Positions 1-9,298 are shown, counted from the first letter of the stretch. The stretch is DNA of 64,000 nt from an uncultured Veillonellaceae bacterium (GCA_945867815.1 CAMBIX010000007.1:37787-101786); one strand, 5' to 3'. The notes: generated by a model from the sequence alone, not told the origin. Numbers and translations are program-made.

Positions 1-2
1 AA

Positions 3-1358
3 GCTCGTGATTTACAGGGGCAAAAAGGAAATGTTATTGCTATTATTGGTGATGGGTCTATGTCTGGTGGTGAAGCCTTTGAAGGTTTAAATAATGCGGC
101 CGAATTAGGTACGAATTTTATTGTTATTTTTAACGATAATGATCAATCCATTGCTGAAAATCATGGTGGTATGTATCTCAAGTTTAAAGAATTGCGTGAA
201 ACTAATGGTCAGGCTGAAGATAATTTCTTTAGAGCCATGGGACTTGATTATCGTTTTGTTGCTGATGGCAATGATGTAGAAGCTATGATTAAGGCCTTAG
301 AAGATATTAAGGATATTGATCATCCTATTGTTTTACATGTGGTTACGCAAAAGGGTAAGGGCGATAAAGCAGCAGAAATAAATAAAGAAGCTTATCATTG
401 GATTTTGCCTGACTCCGTTGATACATCAACTTGGGGTGAAAGCTATGAACAGATGGCGGCTAATTATATGTTAGAAGAAATGAAGCATGACCCATCTTTA
501 ATTGCTATTTGCCCAGCCGTACCAGGTGGTCTTGGTTGGACTAAGGAAAATCGTGATAAGGCAGGAAAACAGTATTGGGATCCAGGTATTGCAGAAGAAC
601 AGGCTGTGGCTATGGCTGCTGGTCTGGCTAAGGGTGGTGCTAAACCAGTTATTTTTGATATTGGTACCTTTTTACAGCGGACTTATGACCAGTTGATTCA
701 AGACTTATGTATCAATAGTAATCCAGCAACGATTATTTCGGCATCCTTAAATGGTGGTATTTCTGATGCTGACGTAACGCATTCTGGTGCTTTTGATATG
801 GCTATGATGGGTAGCATTCCAAATCTATTGGTCTTATCGCCAGCTTCTAAAGATGAATTTATGGATATGTTCAAATGGTCTATTAAACAGACTAAACAAC
901 CTGTTGTTATTCGTACAGGTCCTGTAGTTCGTGAAATAAATACAGGTGCTACTTTTGATGGTGATTTGTCTTATCAGATTATAGAAAAAGGTAATCAGGT
1001 TGCTGTACTAGGTCTTGGTAATTTCTATGATTTAGCTGTGCAGGTAAAAGATGAGTTAGCTAAGAAGTTAGGTATTAAGGCTACGCTTATTAATCCACGT
1101 TTCTCCTCTGGTATTGATGAAAAGATCTTACAGGCTTTGGCTAAGAATCATCAGCTGGTTGTTACCTTGGAAGATGGTATCTTAGATGGTGGTTTTGGTG
1201 AAAAGGTGGCTCGTTTCTATGGACCAAGTGCTATGAAGACATTGGCTATTGGACAGCGTCGTGAAAATACGGACCGTGTGCCTTATGAAGAATTAGTTCA
1301 GCGCTATCATTTATCGCCAGAATTGATTGTGAGGGATATTAAGAATATCTTGGAATAA
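3..1358 (+). CDS. 1-deoxy-D-xylulose-5-phosphate synthase-like ThDP enzyme (5' truncated by window edge)
   Basis: Thiamine-diphosphate enzyme of the DXS/transketolase fold, cut off at the left edge; the frame is open from base 3. Seen: the ThDP/Mg motif GDGSMSGGEAFEGLNN (19 codons before the first in-frame ATG at 60), the pyrimidine-domain glutamate in GIAEEQAVAMAAGL, and FLQRTYDQLIQD, all typical of DXS, which condenses pyruvate and glyceraldehyde-3-phosphate for isoprenoid synthesis. Odd: the stretch that reads DRAG..G.DG.THQG in ordinary DXS is here ASLNGGISDADVTHSG, so substrate-contact residues differ and this may be a DXS-like paralogue with another acceptor. The C-terminal transketolase domain (from about codon 330) is complete. 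A strong intrinsic terminator follows at 1640-1690. Confidence 0.75.
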   Translation, partial: ARDLQGQKGNVIAIIGDGSMSGGEAFEGLNNAAELGTNFIVIFNDNDQSIAENHGGMYLKFKELRETNGQAEDNFFRAMGLDYRFVADGNDVEAMIKALEDIKDIDHPIVLHVVTQKGKGDKAAEINKEAYHWILPDSVDTSTWGESYEQMAANYMLEEMKHDPSLIAICPAVPGGLGWTKENRDKAGKQYWDPGIAEEQAVAMAAGLAKGGAKPVIFDIGTFLQRTYDQLIQDLCINSNPATIISASLNGGISDADVTHSGAFDMAMMGSIPNLLVLSPASKDEFMDMFKWSIKQTKQPVVIRTGPVVREINTGATFDGDLSYQIIEKGNQVAVLGLGNFYDLAVQVKDELAKKLGIKATLINPRFSSGIDEKILQALAKNHQLVVTLEDGILDGGFGEKVARFYGPSAMKTLAIGQRRENTDRVPYEELVQRYHLSPELIVRDIKNILE

Positions 1359-1388
1359 TTAGATAAAATTTGGATAAACCAGAGTATG

Positions 1389-1462
1389 GAAGCACTCTGT
1401 ATCTTCTCTCGAGAGCTGGTTCCCTTCGGTGAAGGCTCTCTGCGAGAAGAACAGAGCGCTTT
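1389..1462 (+). repeat. Dispersed nested-hairpin element, copy 1
   Basis: Arm GAAGCACTCTGT (1389-1400) pairs with ACAGAGCGCTTT (1451-1462); inside, TCTTCTC (1402-1408) pairs with GAGAAGA (1444-1450) and the apex is the hairpin CCTTCGGTGAAGG. The flanks TATGGAAGC and GTGATTTAGTGC match other copies at 3.3, 52.7 and 52.9 kb. No U-run follows, so it does not look like a simple terminator. Confidence 0.7.
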
Positions 1463-1639
1463 GTGATTTAGTGCTAAGACTGTAAGAACGTAGATTTAAT
1501 AATTCTGTTCTTCGTTGTATTTCACAAGTTACCTTGAGAAACACGATGCGTTATAAAGAGATGGAAGATATTTTTTGACGTTAATCAGCAAGAAATATAA
1601 AAGTGCTTCCTGTTTTAGAATCGTATATAATTTGCTTTT

Positions 1640-1696
1640 GAACACTAGTCTTCGATAAAAATGTATTTTATCGAAGACTAGTGTTCATTTGTTTTT
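1640..1696 (+). terminator. Intrinsic terminator after the DXS-like gene
   Basis: Perfect 21-bp stem: arm 1640-1660 pairs with 1666-1686 around the loop ATGTA, followed by ATTTGTTTTT. The space 1359-1942 holds, in order, the nested-hairpin element, this terminator, the fumC promoter and a 5'-UTR hairpin; no other gene is seen in it. Confidence 0.85.
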
Positions 1697-1791
1697 AAGA
1701 AAAGTCCTGCATCTTGATTTATAATTAGTATAAAATATTTATAAAATAATAATAAATTTCAATAAAATCGTAATTTAATTATTGAAAACTA

Positions 1792-1819
1792 TTTACATTT
1801 AAAAATAATTAGCTATAAT
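1792..1819 (+). promoter_or_regulatory. Probable sigma-70-type promoter of fumC
   Basis: TTTACA (1792-1797), a 16-nt spacer, TATAAT (1814-1819). It lies about 125 nt before the fumC start in very AT-rich DNA and gives a long leader containing the hairpin at 1832-1888. Confidence 0.6.
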
Positions 1820-1831
1820 AAACCTGTAAGT

Positions 1832-1888
1832 AAGAGAGATGGTTAGAAAGTAGGTGGTGATACTTTCTAATATAGGTATCATCTCTTA
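1832..1888 (+). promoter_or_regulatory. Structured 5' UTR hairpin of fumC
   Basis: GTTAGAAAGTA (1842-1852) pairs with TACTTTCTAAT (1861-1871), enclosed by AAGAGAGAT / ATCTCTT. No run of T follows, so it is not a plain terminator. It could stabilise the mRNA or bind a regulator; no known riboswitch was recognised. Confidence 0.45.
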
Positions 1889-1942
1889 TATGATAATATT
1901 CTCTATTAGTGAATAGGTAGTTGTTATTGGGAGGTCTTTCTC

Positions 1943-3298
1943 ATGGAAACAAGAACTGAATATGATTCCTTAGGTCCTGTAGAAGTTGATGCTAGTCGTA
2001 TTTATGGTCCACAGACGCAGCGGTCTTTTAATAATTTTAAGATTGGTACGCATAAGATGCCTCTTGAACAGGTAAAGGCTTTGGCTTTGGTTAAGAAGGC
2101 TTGTGCTATTACAAATGCTAAGTGTGGTGTTATTTCTCAGGAAAAGGCTGATTTAATCAGTAAGATTGTTGATGAAATTGAAGCTGGTAAGTGGGATGCA
2201 GAATTTCCTCTTTGTGTATTCCAGACAGGTTCTGGTACACAGACAAATATGAATGTGAATGAAGTTATCGCCCATCGGGCTAAACAGATTAATCCGGATT
2301 TGCCATTACATCCAAATGATGATGTTAACCGGTCACAGAGTACTAATGATACCTTCCCAACAGCTATGCATATTTGTGGCTATCGTGAAATCCACAATCG
2401 TGTATTACCGGCTCTTGACCGTTTGATTGCTTCCTTTGAAAAAGTACAAAAGAAGGGCGAAGGCTTGCAGAAGGTTGGACGTACGCATTTACAAGATGCG
2501 ACTTTCATTAAGGTTGACCAAGAAGTCAGTGCTTTTGTAGCTGGTTTAAAACGAGCTAAAAAGATGATTGAAAATAATTCCCAGTACTTACTTGATGTAG
2601 CCTTAGGTGGTACAGCTGTTGGTACGGGTTTAAATACACCAGATGGGTATTTAGATACAATGGAAAAGGTATTGCCAGAAGTTACGGGCATTCCATTTCG
2701 TGTTAAAAATAACAAGTTCCATGGTTTATCTTTAAAAGATAATTTCATGATGGCTTTTAGTTCTTTGAATACCTTAGCAACGACTTTGTTCAAGATTGCT
2801 AATGATGTACGTTTCTTAGCATCTGGTCCTCGTTGTGGTTATGGTGAATGGAAGATTCCAGCTAATGAACCAGGTTCTTCTATTATGCCAGGTAAGGTTA
2901 ACCCAACACAGTGCGAAGCTATGACTATGGTTTGTATGCAGGTCTTTGGTATTAATACGACTTTAACTTTCTGTACAGGCAGTGGTAACTTCCAGTTGAA
3001 TGTATATATGCCAATTATGATTTACAACTTCGTTGAAGCTTGTCGCTTGTTAGGTGATGTTATGGATTCCTTCACTAAGAACTGTGTAGATGGCATTGAA
3101 TTTATTCCTAAAAAATTAAAATTCTTCGTTGAACAGTCCTTGATGGTAGCTACGGCTTTGACTCCTTACATTGGTTATGATAAGGCTTCCCAAGTTGTTC
3201 ATGAAGCCTATGATAAGGATTGCTCCATTAAAGAAATTATTTTGGAACAGAAGTTGATGACAGCTGAACAATTTGATGAAGCGGTAAAAATGAAATAA
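1943..3298 (+). CDS. fumC: Class II fumarate hydratase
   Basis: Interconverts malate and fumarate in the cytosol. In an organism of this type it would feed malate from lactate/oxaloacetate to fumarate reductase on the way to succinate and propionate. The 451-aa length is normal for the oxygen-stable, cluster-free class. Seen: GSGTQTNMNVNEV near residue 97, GRTHLQDA, GGTAVGTGLNTP, and the superfamily signature GSSIMPGKVNP near residue 316. The T-Q-T-N-M-N-V-N wording favours fumarase over aspartase, which usually has S.NMNANEV. Start ATG 1943 is preceded by GGGAGG. The gene has its own promoter and long leader, so it is probably monocistronic; a nested-hairpin element follows the stop codon by a few bases. 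Confidence 0.93.
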   Translation: METRTEYDSLGPVEVDASRIYGPQTQRSFNNFKIGTHKMPLEQVKALALVKKACAITNAKCGVISQEKADLISKIVDEIEAGKWDAEFPLCVFQTGSGTQTNMNVNEVIAHRAKQINPDLPLHPNDDVNRSQSTNDTFPTAMHICGYREIHNRVLPALDRLIASFEKVQKKGEGLQKVGRTHLQDATFIKVDQEVSAFVAGLKRAKKMIENNSQYLLDVALGGTAVGTGLNTPDGYLDTMEKVLPEVTGIPFRVKNNKFHGLSLKDNFMMAFSSLNTLATTLFKIANDVRFLASGPRCGYGEWKIPANEPGSSIMPGKVNPTQCEAMTMVCMQVFGINTTLTFCTGSGNFQLNVYMPIMIYNFVEACRLLGDVMDSFTKNCVDGIEFIPKKLKFFVEQSLMVATALTPYIGYDKASQVVHEAYDKDCSIKEIILEQKLMTAEQFDEAVKMK

Positions 3299-3301
3299 GG
3301 G

Positions 3302-3458
3302 TATAGCATAGTGTGAATGAGCACAACGTGCTAGGTATGGAAGCGTCAACGCATTCCTTAGGGCTCAGGCCTACGTCAGGTCGCCTACAGGAATGGTTGA
3401 CGCTTCTTTACTTATAGATATAAGTTTTGGGTGAATTGCTCATTCACATTATGCTATA
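3302..3458 (+). repeat. Dispersed nested-hairpin element, copy 2 (with long outer arms)
   Basis: Outer arms 3302-3323 and 3437-3458 are 22 nt each and pair with one G.T position. Inside, GAAGCGTCAAC (3340-3350) pairs with GTTGACGCTTC (3396-3406), and CATTCCT (3352-3358) with AGGAATG (3389-3395). The apex carries the conserved TAGGGCTC...GGTCGCCTA. Partial right-half copies follow: GTTGACACTTCTTTATTTAT near 3500-3530 and GGTAGACG near 3605. Copies at 52.7, 52.9 and 59.4 kb share the core. The 479-nt gap 3299-3777 holds only this element and its decayed partial repeats. Confidence 0.8.
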
Positions 3459-3777
3459 GGGATGGGAGAGAAAAGGATGATGTGATTTAGGTGCTAGAGG
3501 GTTGACACTTCTTTATTTATAGCGATAGGTTTTGTGTACATTGCTCATTCATCTTGTGCTATAAGTGTGAGAAGGAGAATAGAGAGGCTATTTAGGTGCT
3601 TAAGGGTAGACGTTTTTTTATATAGATAGAGGATTAGCATTATATAGTTAGAGAGAAAAGAGGGACGTATTGTAAGGTGTAATTAGAAGTTTTAAGGCTT
3701 TCGTTTTATCTGTTATAGATATGGGAGGAAAGGGGGAGATATGGTATACTTACGAGTAAAAGGAGTGTGATTAGTCC

Positions 3778-5172
3778 GTGGACGGAGATCTTTGGATACA
3801 GTTTATTATTATCTTAGTATTGATTATATTAAATGGCGTTTTTTCTATGACGGAGATTGCCATTGTTAATGCTCGTAAGGGCTTATTAGAGGAACGGGCA
3901 GAGAACGGCGATAAGGGTGCCAAAAAGGCTATGGAGTTGGCTGAGGATCCTAGTCGGATGTTTTCTATTATTCAGATTGGGATTACTTTAATTAGTATCG
4001 TTACCGGTCTATATTCAGGGGCGACCTTTTCTATGCCTTTAGACCGCTTTTTAAAGGCAAATGTACCTTGGTTGGCGCCTTATGCGGATGTTATTAGTCC
4101 GATTATTATCGTTGCCTTTATTACCTACTTATCTCTAGTTATTGGGGAGTTAGTACCTAAGCGATTGGCTTATAATGCACCGGAAAAGATAGCGACAGCT
4201 ATTTCTGTGCCTATGTATTACTTTTCTGTTATTGCTAGCCCTGTTATTAAGCTTTTAAGCTTATCTACGAATGTCTTGATTCATTTGTTAGGGGTGCGTG
4301 AAAAGGCAGAAGAACCGGTTACAGAGTCAGAGATTAATAAGATGCTAACGCAGGGCGTGGAGTTAGGTGCCTATACAGAGGAAGAGCCTAAGTTAGTTGA
4401 TAACATTTTCCGCCTTGGTGACTTAAGTGCCGAAGATGTGATGACGCCGCGTACACAGTTAACGTGGATTGATTTAAATGGTGATGATAGTGAAATAGAA
4501 GAAGTGCTTTGTCATTCTCAGCATTATCGGGTACCGGTCGCTGAAGATTCTTTGGATGATTTACTAGGCCTTGTAACGATAGCCGATGTTTTTGCAGAGC
4601 AAGTAAAAACAAAGGGGAAGTTGCCTTTTAGAACCTTGGTAAGGCACTGCATTAAGCAGCCATTAATGGTGCCTGAGTCGATTTCTTTAATGAAGGTGTT
4701 ATCCTTGTTCCGTTCAGAAGGGGTTCATGAAACAGTTGTTCTTGATGAGTATGGCGGTTTTAGTGGCCTTGTCACCTTGCGGGATATTATGGAAGAAATT
4801 GTTGGTTTATTACCATCAGGGGAAGAAGAGTTAAAAGAGGAAGAACGACGTATTGTTAAACGGTCGGCCCACTCTTGGTTAGTTGATGGCATGTTAGGCA
4901 TTGATGAATTTAAAGAGTATTTTGAAATTGATAAGGCTATGCCTGGCGAAGATGACGATTTGTATAAAACCTTAGCTGGTTTCCTTATGTATCGGTTTGG
5001 ACATATTCCTCATGAAACAGAAAAATGCTTATGGGATGCCTATACCTTTGAAGTCATAGATATGGATAATGTACGTATCGATAAGGTTTTAGTTACGCGT
5101 GACCCTAAGGTGCCAAGTTCGACACCAGGTGTTATGGATACGGAATTATCTGGTGACGCAGGAGATATGTAA
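3778..5172 (+). CDS. CorC/HlyC (CNNM)-family membrane protein with CBS pair
   Basis: Integral membrane protein of the DUF21/CNNM family, members of which affect Mg2+/Co2+ efflux; the older 'hemolysin' label is not evidence of cell lysis. Domains: DUF21 transmembrane region, residues about 1-190, with helices starting at IQFIIILVLIILNGVF and the ELVPKRLA motif; a CBS pair at about 205-330 (DVMTPRTQL and DEYGGFSGLVTLRDIMEEIVG); and a CorC_HlyC domain at about 345-430. Start is GTG 3778, with AAGGAG about 12 nt upstream; there is no better in-frame start. It stands alone: a terminator follows at 5230-5262 and a decayed gene lies downstream. The ion cannot be told from sequence. Confidence 0.85.
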   Translation: MDGDLWIQFIIILVLIILNGVFSMTEIAIVNARKGLLEERAENGDKGAKKAMELAEDPSRMFSIIQIGITLISIVTGLYSGATFSMPLDRFLKANVPWLAPYADVISPIIIVAFITYLSLVIGELVPKRLAYNAPEKIATAISVPMYYFSVIASPVIKLLSLSTNVLIHLLGVREKAEEPVTESEINKMLTQGVELGAYTEEEPKLVDNIFRLGDLSAEDVMTPRTQLTWIDLNGDDSEIEEVLCHSQHYRVPVAEDSLDDLLGLVTIADVFAEQVKTKGKLPFRTLVRHCIKQPLMVPESISLMKVLSLFRSEGVHETVVLDEYGGFSGLVTLRDIMEEIVGLLPSGEEELKEEERRIVKRSAHSWLVDGMLGIDEFKEYFEIDKAMPGEDDDLYKTLAGFLMYRFGHIPHETEKCLWDAYTFEVIDMDNVRIDKVLVTRDPKVPSSTPGVMDTELSGDAGDM

Positions 5173-5229
5173 GTTATAGGTATATAACTTATAATCTTTG
5201 TATAAGTATGTAAAAGACTTGTATTGGTG

Positions 5230-5268
5230 CAAATGACTACCTTAGGATGAGGTAGTCATTTGGTTTAA
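5230..5268 (+). terminator. Intrinsic terminator after the CorC-family gene
   Basis: CAAATGACTACC (5230-5241) pairs with GGTAGTCATTTG (5251-5262), followed by GTTT. The stem is strong and the T-run short. Confidence 0.65.
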
Positions 5269-5341
5269 AATATTAGGTAGAAATCAGTTAGTTAGTAAGA
5301 ATATATATGGATTCGATTAAATTAGGAAAAGGAGTATAATC

Positions 5342-7390
5342 TTGACAGCGGACAGGTAGTCGCTGGTTAACTTATTTTAGTAAGTTTAATAAGCAGTGGT
5401 TTAATAAAGAATTCTTTCATAGCTTTTTGTATGTTGTAAAACGAGTCTTTACAGATGACTGGAAGAGACGGTTAATTTCTAGTTTTCTTGTCACTCTTTT
5501 ATTATATATCGTTTGGTTTGTTAGTCTTAGTTTGGCTTGGTTGCCTGGGCATTTTATCACTGATATGGTGCGGGCTATGCTTGGCTGTTTTTTAATTGTC
5601 TATTTGTTGACTTATATAGAGCCGATTACTTGGCGGTCTTGGCGTTTATGGTCAGGTTTTATACCTGGCGTGGTAGGGCTGGCTTTTTATACCTATGTAT
5701 ATGTAGCCTTACTCGGTAACAGTCAAACGGCTGAACTGTATACGACCTACTATAAATTGGCGGTTTATTTGGCGCTCTTTACTTATAGCTTAAAGATTCT
5801 TAATTCTTGTTGGTCCTTGTCATCTTGGCTTATACGCTTATCTAAGGTCTTTTTATCGCTTGTTTCTTTTATTTATATGGTCACGTCAGCTAGCTATGCT
5901 GTTTATGTGATGATATATCATGATGTGTTTTCCGAAGTGGCTTTCTTGTCTATCGCCTTAACGACACTGGAAGAAGCGGCTGGTTATATGAAGTCTATGT
6001 TTACGCCTCTTATGTTGTTAGGTTTAGCTCTAGCTATTATCTTTTTCGCTGCTCTTAGCTGGCTAGTGGCTTGGGTCTATCCGAAAACTTATCTAGGCAG
6101 AGAGAGTAAGACTAATTATATTGAGGCCGCATGTACTGATACTAATGATTCCTTAATAGGTGAGAAAAGATTAAGAAGGAAAGAAGGCGCAGTGGCTAGT
6201 CCTAAGAAAGTGACGGTTAAACGGGTTTTAGCCATTTTTCTTTTTATCGCTATGATACTTATACTAAGGGGTAAGTTTATAAAATTCTTTCCTGTTCATG
6301 AGTATTATATGTGCTTTATCGAAGCGAATGGGCAAATGCAGGTTTTTGAACGGATTAATAAAACCATACCTGTTAATGCAGCGACGATTCATATTACATC
6401 AAAAGAAACGTTGGCTCAGACTTTACCAGGAACAGTTATCGTTGTTGTCGGTGAAAGTGCAGCTAGAGACCATATGTCGGCTTTTACACCATCGTATCCT
6501 TTCCAGACTACGCCTTGGCAGAGTCAAATTGAAAAGTCATCATCTTTTATTTTCTTTCCAAAGGCTTATTCTAATTATCCTAATACGGTTATGGCCCTTA
6601 CGCAGGCTTTAACTAGTGCTAATCAATACAATAAAGAAGCCTTAGAGCATAGTAGCATAGTGTAGATATTATGAGTCTAGCTAAAAAGGCAGGGTATCAT
6701 ACCTACTGGTTTTCTACACAGGGAAAGAATGGTATGTATGATGCTGGCGTAACTACGATTGCTAAGCAGGCAACGATAACTAAGTGGATTGATGCTAATA
6801 AAGTGTTAGATGGTGATATATTGGCTCAGTTAAAGACTGTGCCTAAGGGACAAACGAATTTTATTGTTATTCATCTTATGGGTAGTCATGCTGAATATGA
6901 AAGACGTACATCTGATGCCTTTAAAAAAGCTCACCCATTGGCGGAAGATAAGACAGCAGCTGAATATGACCAGTCCATTTTATATACGGACACGGTGTTA
7001 CAAGAGATTTATACCTATGCTCGCCAAAACTTAGATTTACAGGCTATGGTGTATTTTTCAGACCATGGAGAAGATTTACAATATAAGCATACAACAGGGC
7101 CTTTTAAATATGACATGGTTCGGATTCCTTTCTGGATTTATTTGTCAACGGCTTATCAGAAAACCTATCCTCAGTATGTAAGTGAATTACGTGCTAATAG
7201 GATGGATATTTTTACTAATGATTTAATCTTTGATATGGTATCTGGTTTATTGCAGGCGCCGAATAATTATTATTCGCCTGTATATGATATTGGCCGAAAA
7301 CAATATAGTCTGACCTTACAGAATGCAAAGACTATAAGAGGGAGTCGTTGGATTAAGGATGATCCTTTGTTAAATCATAGTCAATATTAG
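5342..7390 (+). pseudogene. Lipid A/LPS phosphoethanolamine transferase-like gene, frameshifted
   Basis: EptA-type inner-membrane enzyme: N-terminal transmembrane domain (several helices to about 6110) and a periplasmic sulfatase-fold domain that moves phosphoethanolamine from phosphatidylethanolamine to lipid A or core. Motifs: VVVGESAARDHMSAF (nucleophile region), IHLMGSHAEYERR, YDQSILYTD and VYFSDHGEDL. It is broken at 6663: the first frame ends there, and the rest (6671-7390) lies in another frame. The cause is visible: the 8-mer AGCATAGT occurs twice in tandem (6646-6653, 6654-6661), and removing one copy restores ...LEHSVDIMSLAKKAG... in frame. A second, less certain lesion lies near the start: the TTG at 5342 sits 7 nt after GGAG but is one frame off from the SRWLTYFSKFNKQW coding stretch at about 5358-5400. 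Probably inactive in this isolate. Confidence 0.75.
6646..6661 (+). repeat. 8-bp tandem duplication inside the EptA-like gene
   Basis: AGCATAGT is repeated directly (6646-6653 and 6654-6661). The extra 8 bases shift the frame by +2 and create the TAG at 6663; a single copy gives an open frame through the sulfatase domain. Confidence 0.85.
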
Positions 7391-7398
7391 ATTTAAAG

Positions 7399-7536
7399 GT
7401 GCGTGTTTTTTCAAAGTTGTCATCAGTTCCGCAATCGACTATTGCTCGTATTGAACGTGGAGATAATAAAAGTATGGAGACTTTAAGTAAATTAGCTTAT
7501 GCTATGAATAAAACATTACGCGTTAGCTTTAATTAA
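7399..7536 (+). pseudogene. Remnant of an XRE-family HTH (antitoxin-like) gene
   Basis: An in-frame stretch ends ...SVPQSTIARIERGDNKS METLSKLAYAMNKTLRVSFN (split here only for length), which is helix 2-5 of a Cro/C1-type HTH as found in HigA/RelB-partner antitoxins. The first part of the HTH and any start with a ribosome site are missing; GTG 7399 is only a nominal start. No toxin gene adjoins. It follows the end of the EptA-like pseudogene by a few bases, so the locus appears scarred by deletion. Sequence resemblance is clear; antitoxin function is inference. Confidence 0.6.
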
Positions 7537-7548
7537 TGTTGGATAATG

Positions 7549-7609
7549 ATGAGTATATGCAGGTGGTACTAACCTTTAAAGAGTTAGTAAATGCGTATAC
7601 TCATTTTTT
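7549..7609 (+). terminator. Intrinsic terminator with nested stem
   Basis: ATGAGTATATGCA (7549-7561) pairs with TGCGTATACTCAT (7592-7604), with an inner ACTAAC/GTTAGT stem and a trailing TTTTTT. Confidence 0.7.
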
Positions 7610-7611
7610 AC

Positions 7612-7637
7612 GTGTTCAATTTCATTATATAATCAAC
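7612..7637 (+). repeat. Solo IS30-family end remnant
   Basis: These 26 bases match the outer right end of the IS30-family element (30228-30253) at 23 positions, including GTGTTCAA and AATCAAC. No transposase adjoins, so it appears to be the scar of a lost copy or a deletion endpoint. Confidence 0.5.
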
Positions 7638-7668
7638 TTTTATAAGATATAGGTGTAGGTGTAAGAGT

Positions 7669-9246
7669 ATGGCAAAACAATTAAAAAATAAGATAGTAGT
7701 TACTTTGTTAACCGGTGTGTTTTTAGGTGTGTTTGGTTCATATGCTTTCGTAGGTGCTGAAGGGATAAGTCAGCCTTTATTGGAACAAAGTAAAGTGGAT
7801 GGATTAGGAGAAGCTAATAAAGGATTTATTACAAAATCAAAGCAAGTAAAAAGTGAAACTGACGTTTTAGGCAGTAAAAATATAGCGGATAATTATGAAA
7901 ATCCTCTTGAAAAAGAGGTAGGTTATTTAGTTAAGACAAATCCAGATACACCCTTTAAAGCCGTAGCCAATCCAGCTTATGATGAAACAAAGTATGTTGA
8001 ATTGCCTTATACTATCGTTGATGATAATAGCCGGCAGCTTATATATTCAGATAGTCCTGAGTATGTAACTAAGGATGGTGTGATTGCTGGTGGTACAATT
8101 GGTAGAACCGCTTCATTACAGCACATAGTAGCGGAGAATACGAATGTATTAACTGACATTAATAAAAAAGCCTTGAGAGGAGCTACGGTCAATACAGCTA
8201 TTAATGAATTAGTAAAAAAAGAGCTTCAAAAGGCAGATAAAAAAGAGAAGGATAATACAAGTAAAGATATTTCATTTCAGCAGACGGTGGATAGAAATAG
8301 TCTAGATATAAAAAATAAAAAGCAGCAAAATGATTTGCCTGTCACTGAATCAAAGGGCCTAGTAAATGTTTATTATTATCATGTAAATAGTATGAATCGG
8401 CTGAAGAAAATAGTTATTTTTGGAGAAAATACAACAAATACAGTGAAAACAGGGCTTTTAGAAAAAGTGGTGACTGTGCCAGCTACGCCGGCCTATTTTA
8501 CGCTAGGTCGAGGATTAGCAGTAAAATTATTGGAACCGAATACTCCTATTAATCAATCGTTTAGTATAGCTCCGTATAATAAGCAAGTAATTTATGAAAG
8601 TCAGGAAGCGATTGCACCAGAAGCACTTACCTCAGGTATAGCCTATATTAAGACGGAGATACCATTGGCTATACGAGTTGCTATGATTGACGCAGATGCT
8701 AAAGCGGATGAGGTTATACAGGATTTACCAGTAATACCAGAAGATGAGCATGCTTTGCGAGGCTTATTTCCAGCCGCTCTTCGTCAAATTAATGTAAAAA
8801 CTGTTTATAACAGTGATATTGGCAGTGCCTATGTGGCATTGGCTAATAACACAAGTGATCCATTTGAAATGGGTATTGATGAGTTAGAACAAAATAAAAA
8901 GACCGTTGATTTTGGTAATTATGGTGTCATGTATCAAACGCATATACATACGCAGGGGCAAGAGCCATTTAATTTGTATGTAAATCCTCGTGGTGGTGCC
9001 TATGCAGGTGGTTTTAAAGTAAAGGCAGTAAGGACCAATCAAGAGGGACAAAAAATAGTAACGAGTGAAAAAATCTATGAAGTACCTACAGGTGATTTAC
9101 CTTATATAGGAAATGGAACGAGTAAAGAAGCCTGGTTCTTAGGTACCTATGCAGGAGGAAGCGATATAACCATTACTTGGATGCCAGCTGGCGCTTCTAA
9201 TTTACCTATTCGATTTGTGTTGGTACCTAAAGGCATGAATAAGTAA
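7669..9246 (+). CDS. Secreted protein of unknown function (525 aa)
   Basis: Not recognised as a known family. The N-terminus has two Lys followed by a hydrophobic segment (VVTLLTGVFLGVFGSYAFVGAEG), a Sec signal peptide with probable cleavage near residues 28-30. The mature protein is hydrophilic: a Lys/Asp-rich middle (residues about 175-225), then a Gly/Tyr-rich C-terminal part with GGAYAGGFKVKA and GTYAGGSDITITWMPAG that looks like beta-structure. There are no cysteines, no LPXTG and no outer-membrane anchor, so a soluble periplasmic or loosely attached extracellular protein is likely. Start ATG 7669 has a weak upstream site (GTAAGAGT). It stands alone between a terminator (7549-7609) and the TTGAA motif region at 9299. 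Confidence 0.7.
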   Translation: MAKQLKNKIVVTLLTGVFLGVFGSYAFVGAEGISQPLLEQSKVDGLGEANKGFITKSKQVKSETDVLGSKNIADNYENPLEKEVGYLVKTNPDTPFKAVANPAYDETKYVELPYTIVDDNSRQLIYSDSPEYVTKDGVIAGGTIGRTASLQHIVAENTNVLTDINKKALRGATVNTAINELVKKELQKADKKEKDNTSKDISFQQTVDRNSLDIKNKKQQNDLPVTESKGLVNVYYYHVNSMNRLKKIVIFGENTTNTVKTGLLEKVVTVPATPAYFTLGRGLAVKLLEPNTPINQSFSIAPYNKQVIYESQEAIAPEALTSGIAYIKTEIPLAIRVAMIDADAKADEVIQDLPVIPEDEHALRGLFPAALRQINVKTVYNSDIGSAYVALANNTSDPFEMGIDELEQNKKTVDFGNYGVMYQTHIHTQGQEPFNLYVNPRGGAYAGGFKVKAVRTNQEGQKIVTSEKIYEVPTGDLPYIGNGTSKEAWFLGTYAGGSDITITWMPAGASNLPIRFVLVPKGMNK

Positions 9247-9298
9247 CATGATTTATTTTTACTGAATTAGAAAAATATGAATAAATTTTAATAAATAA

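Noticed and set aside
5427..6665. Complete gene starting at TTG 5427
   Set aside because: No ribosome site there; the protein frame extends upstream, and the real SD is at 5331. The stop at 6663 is caused by a duplication.
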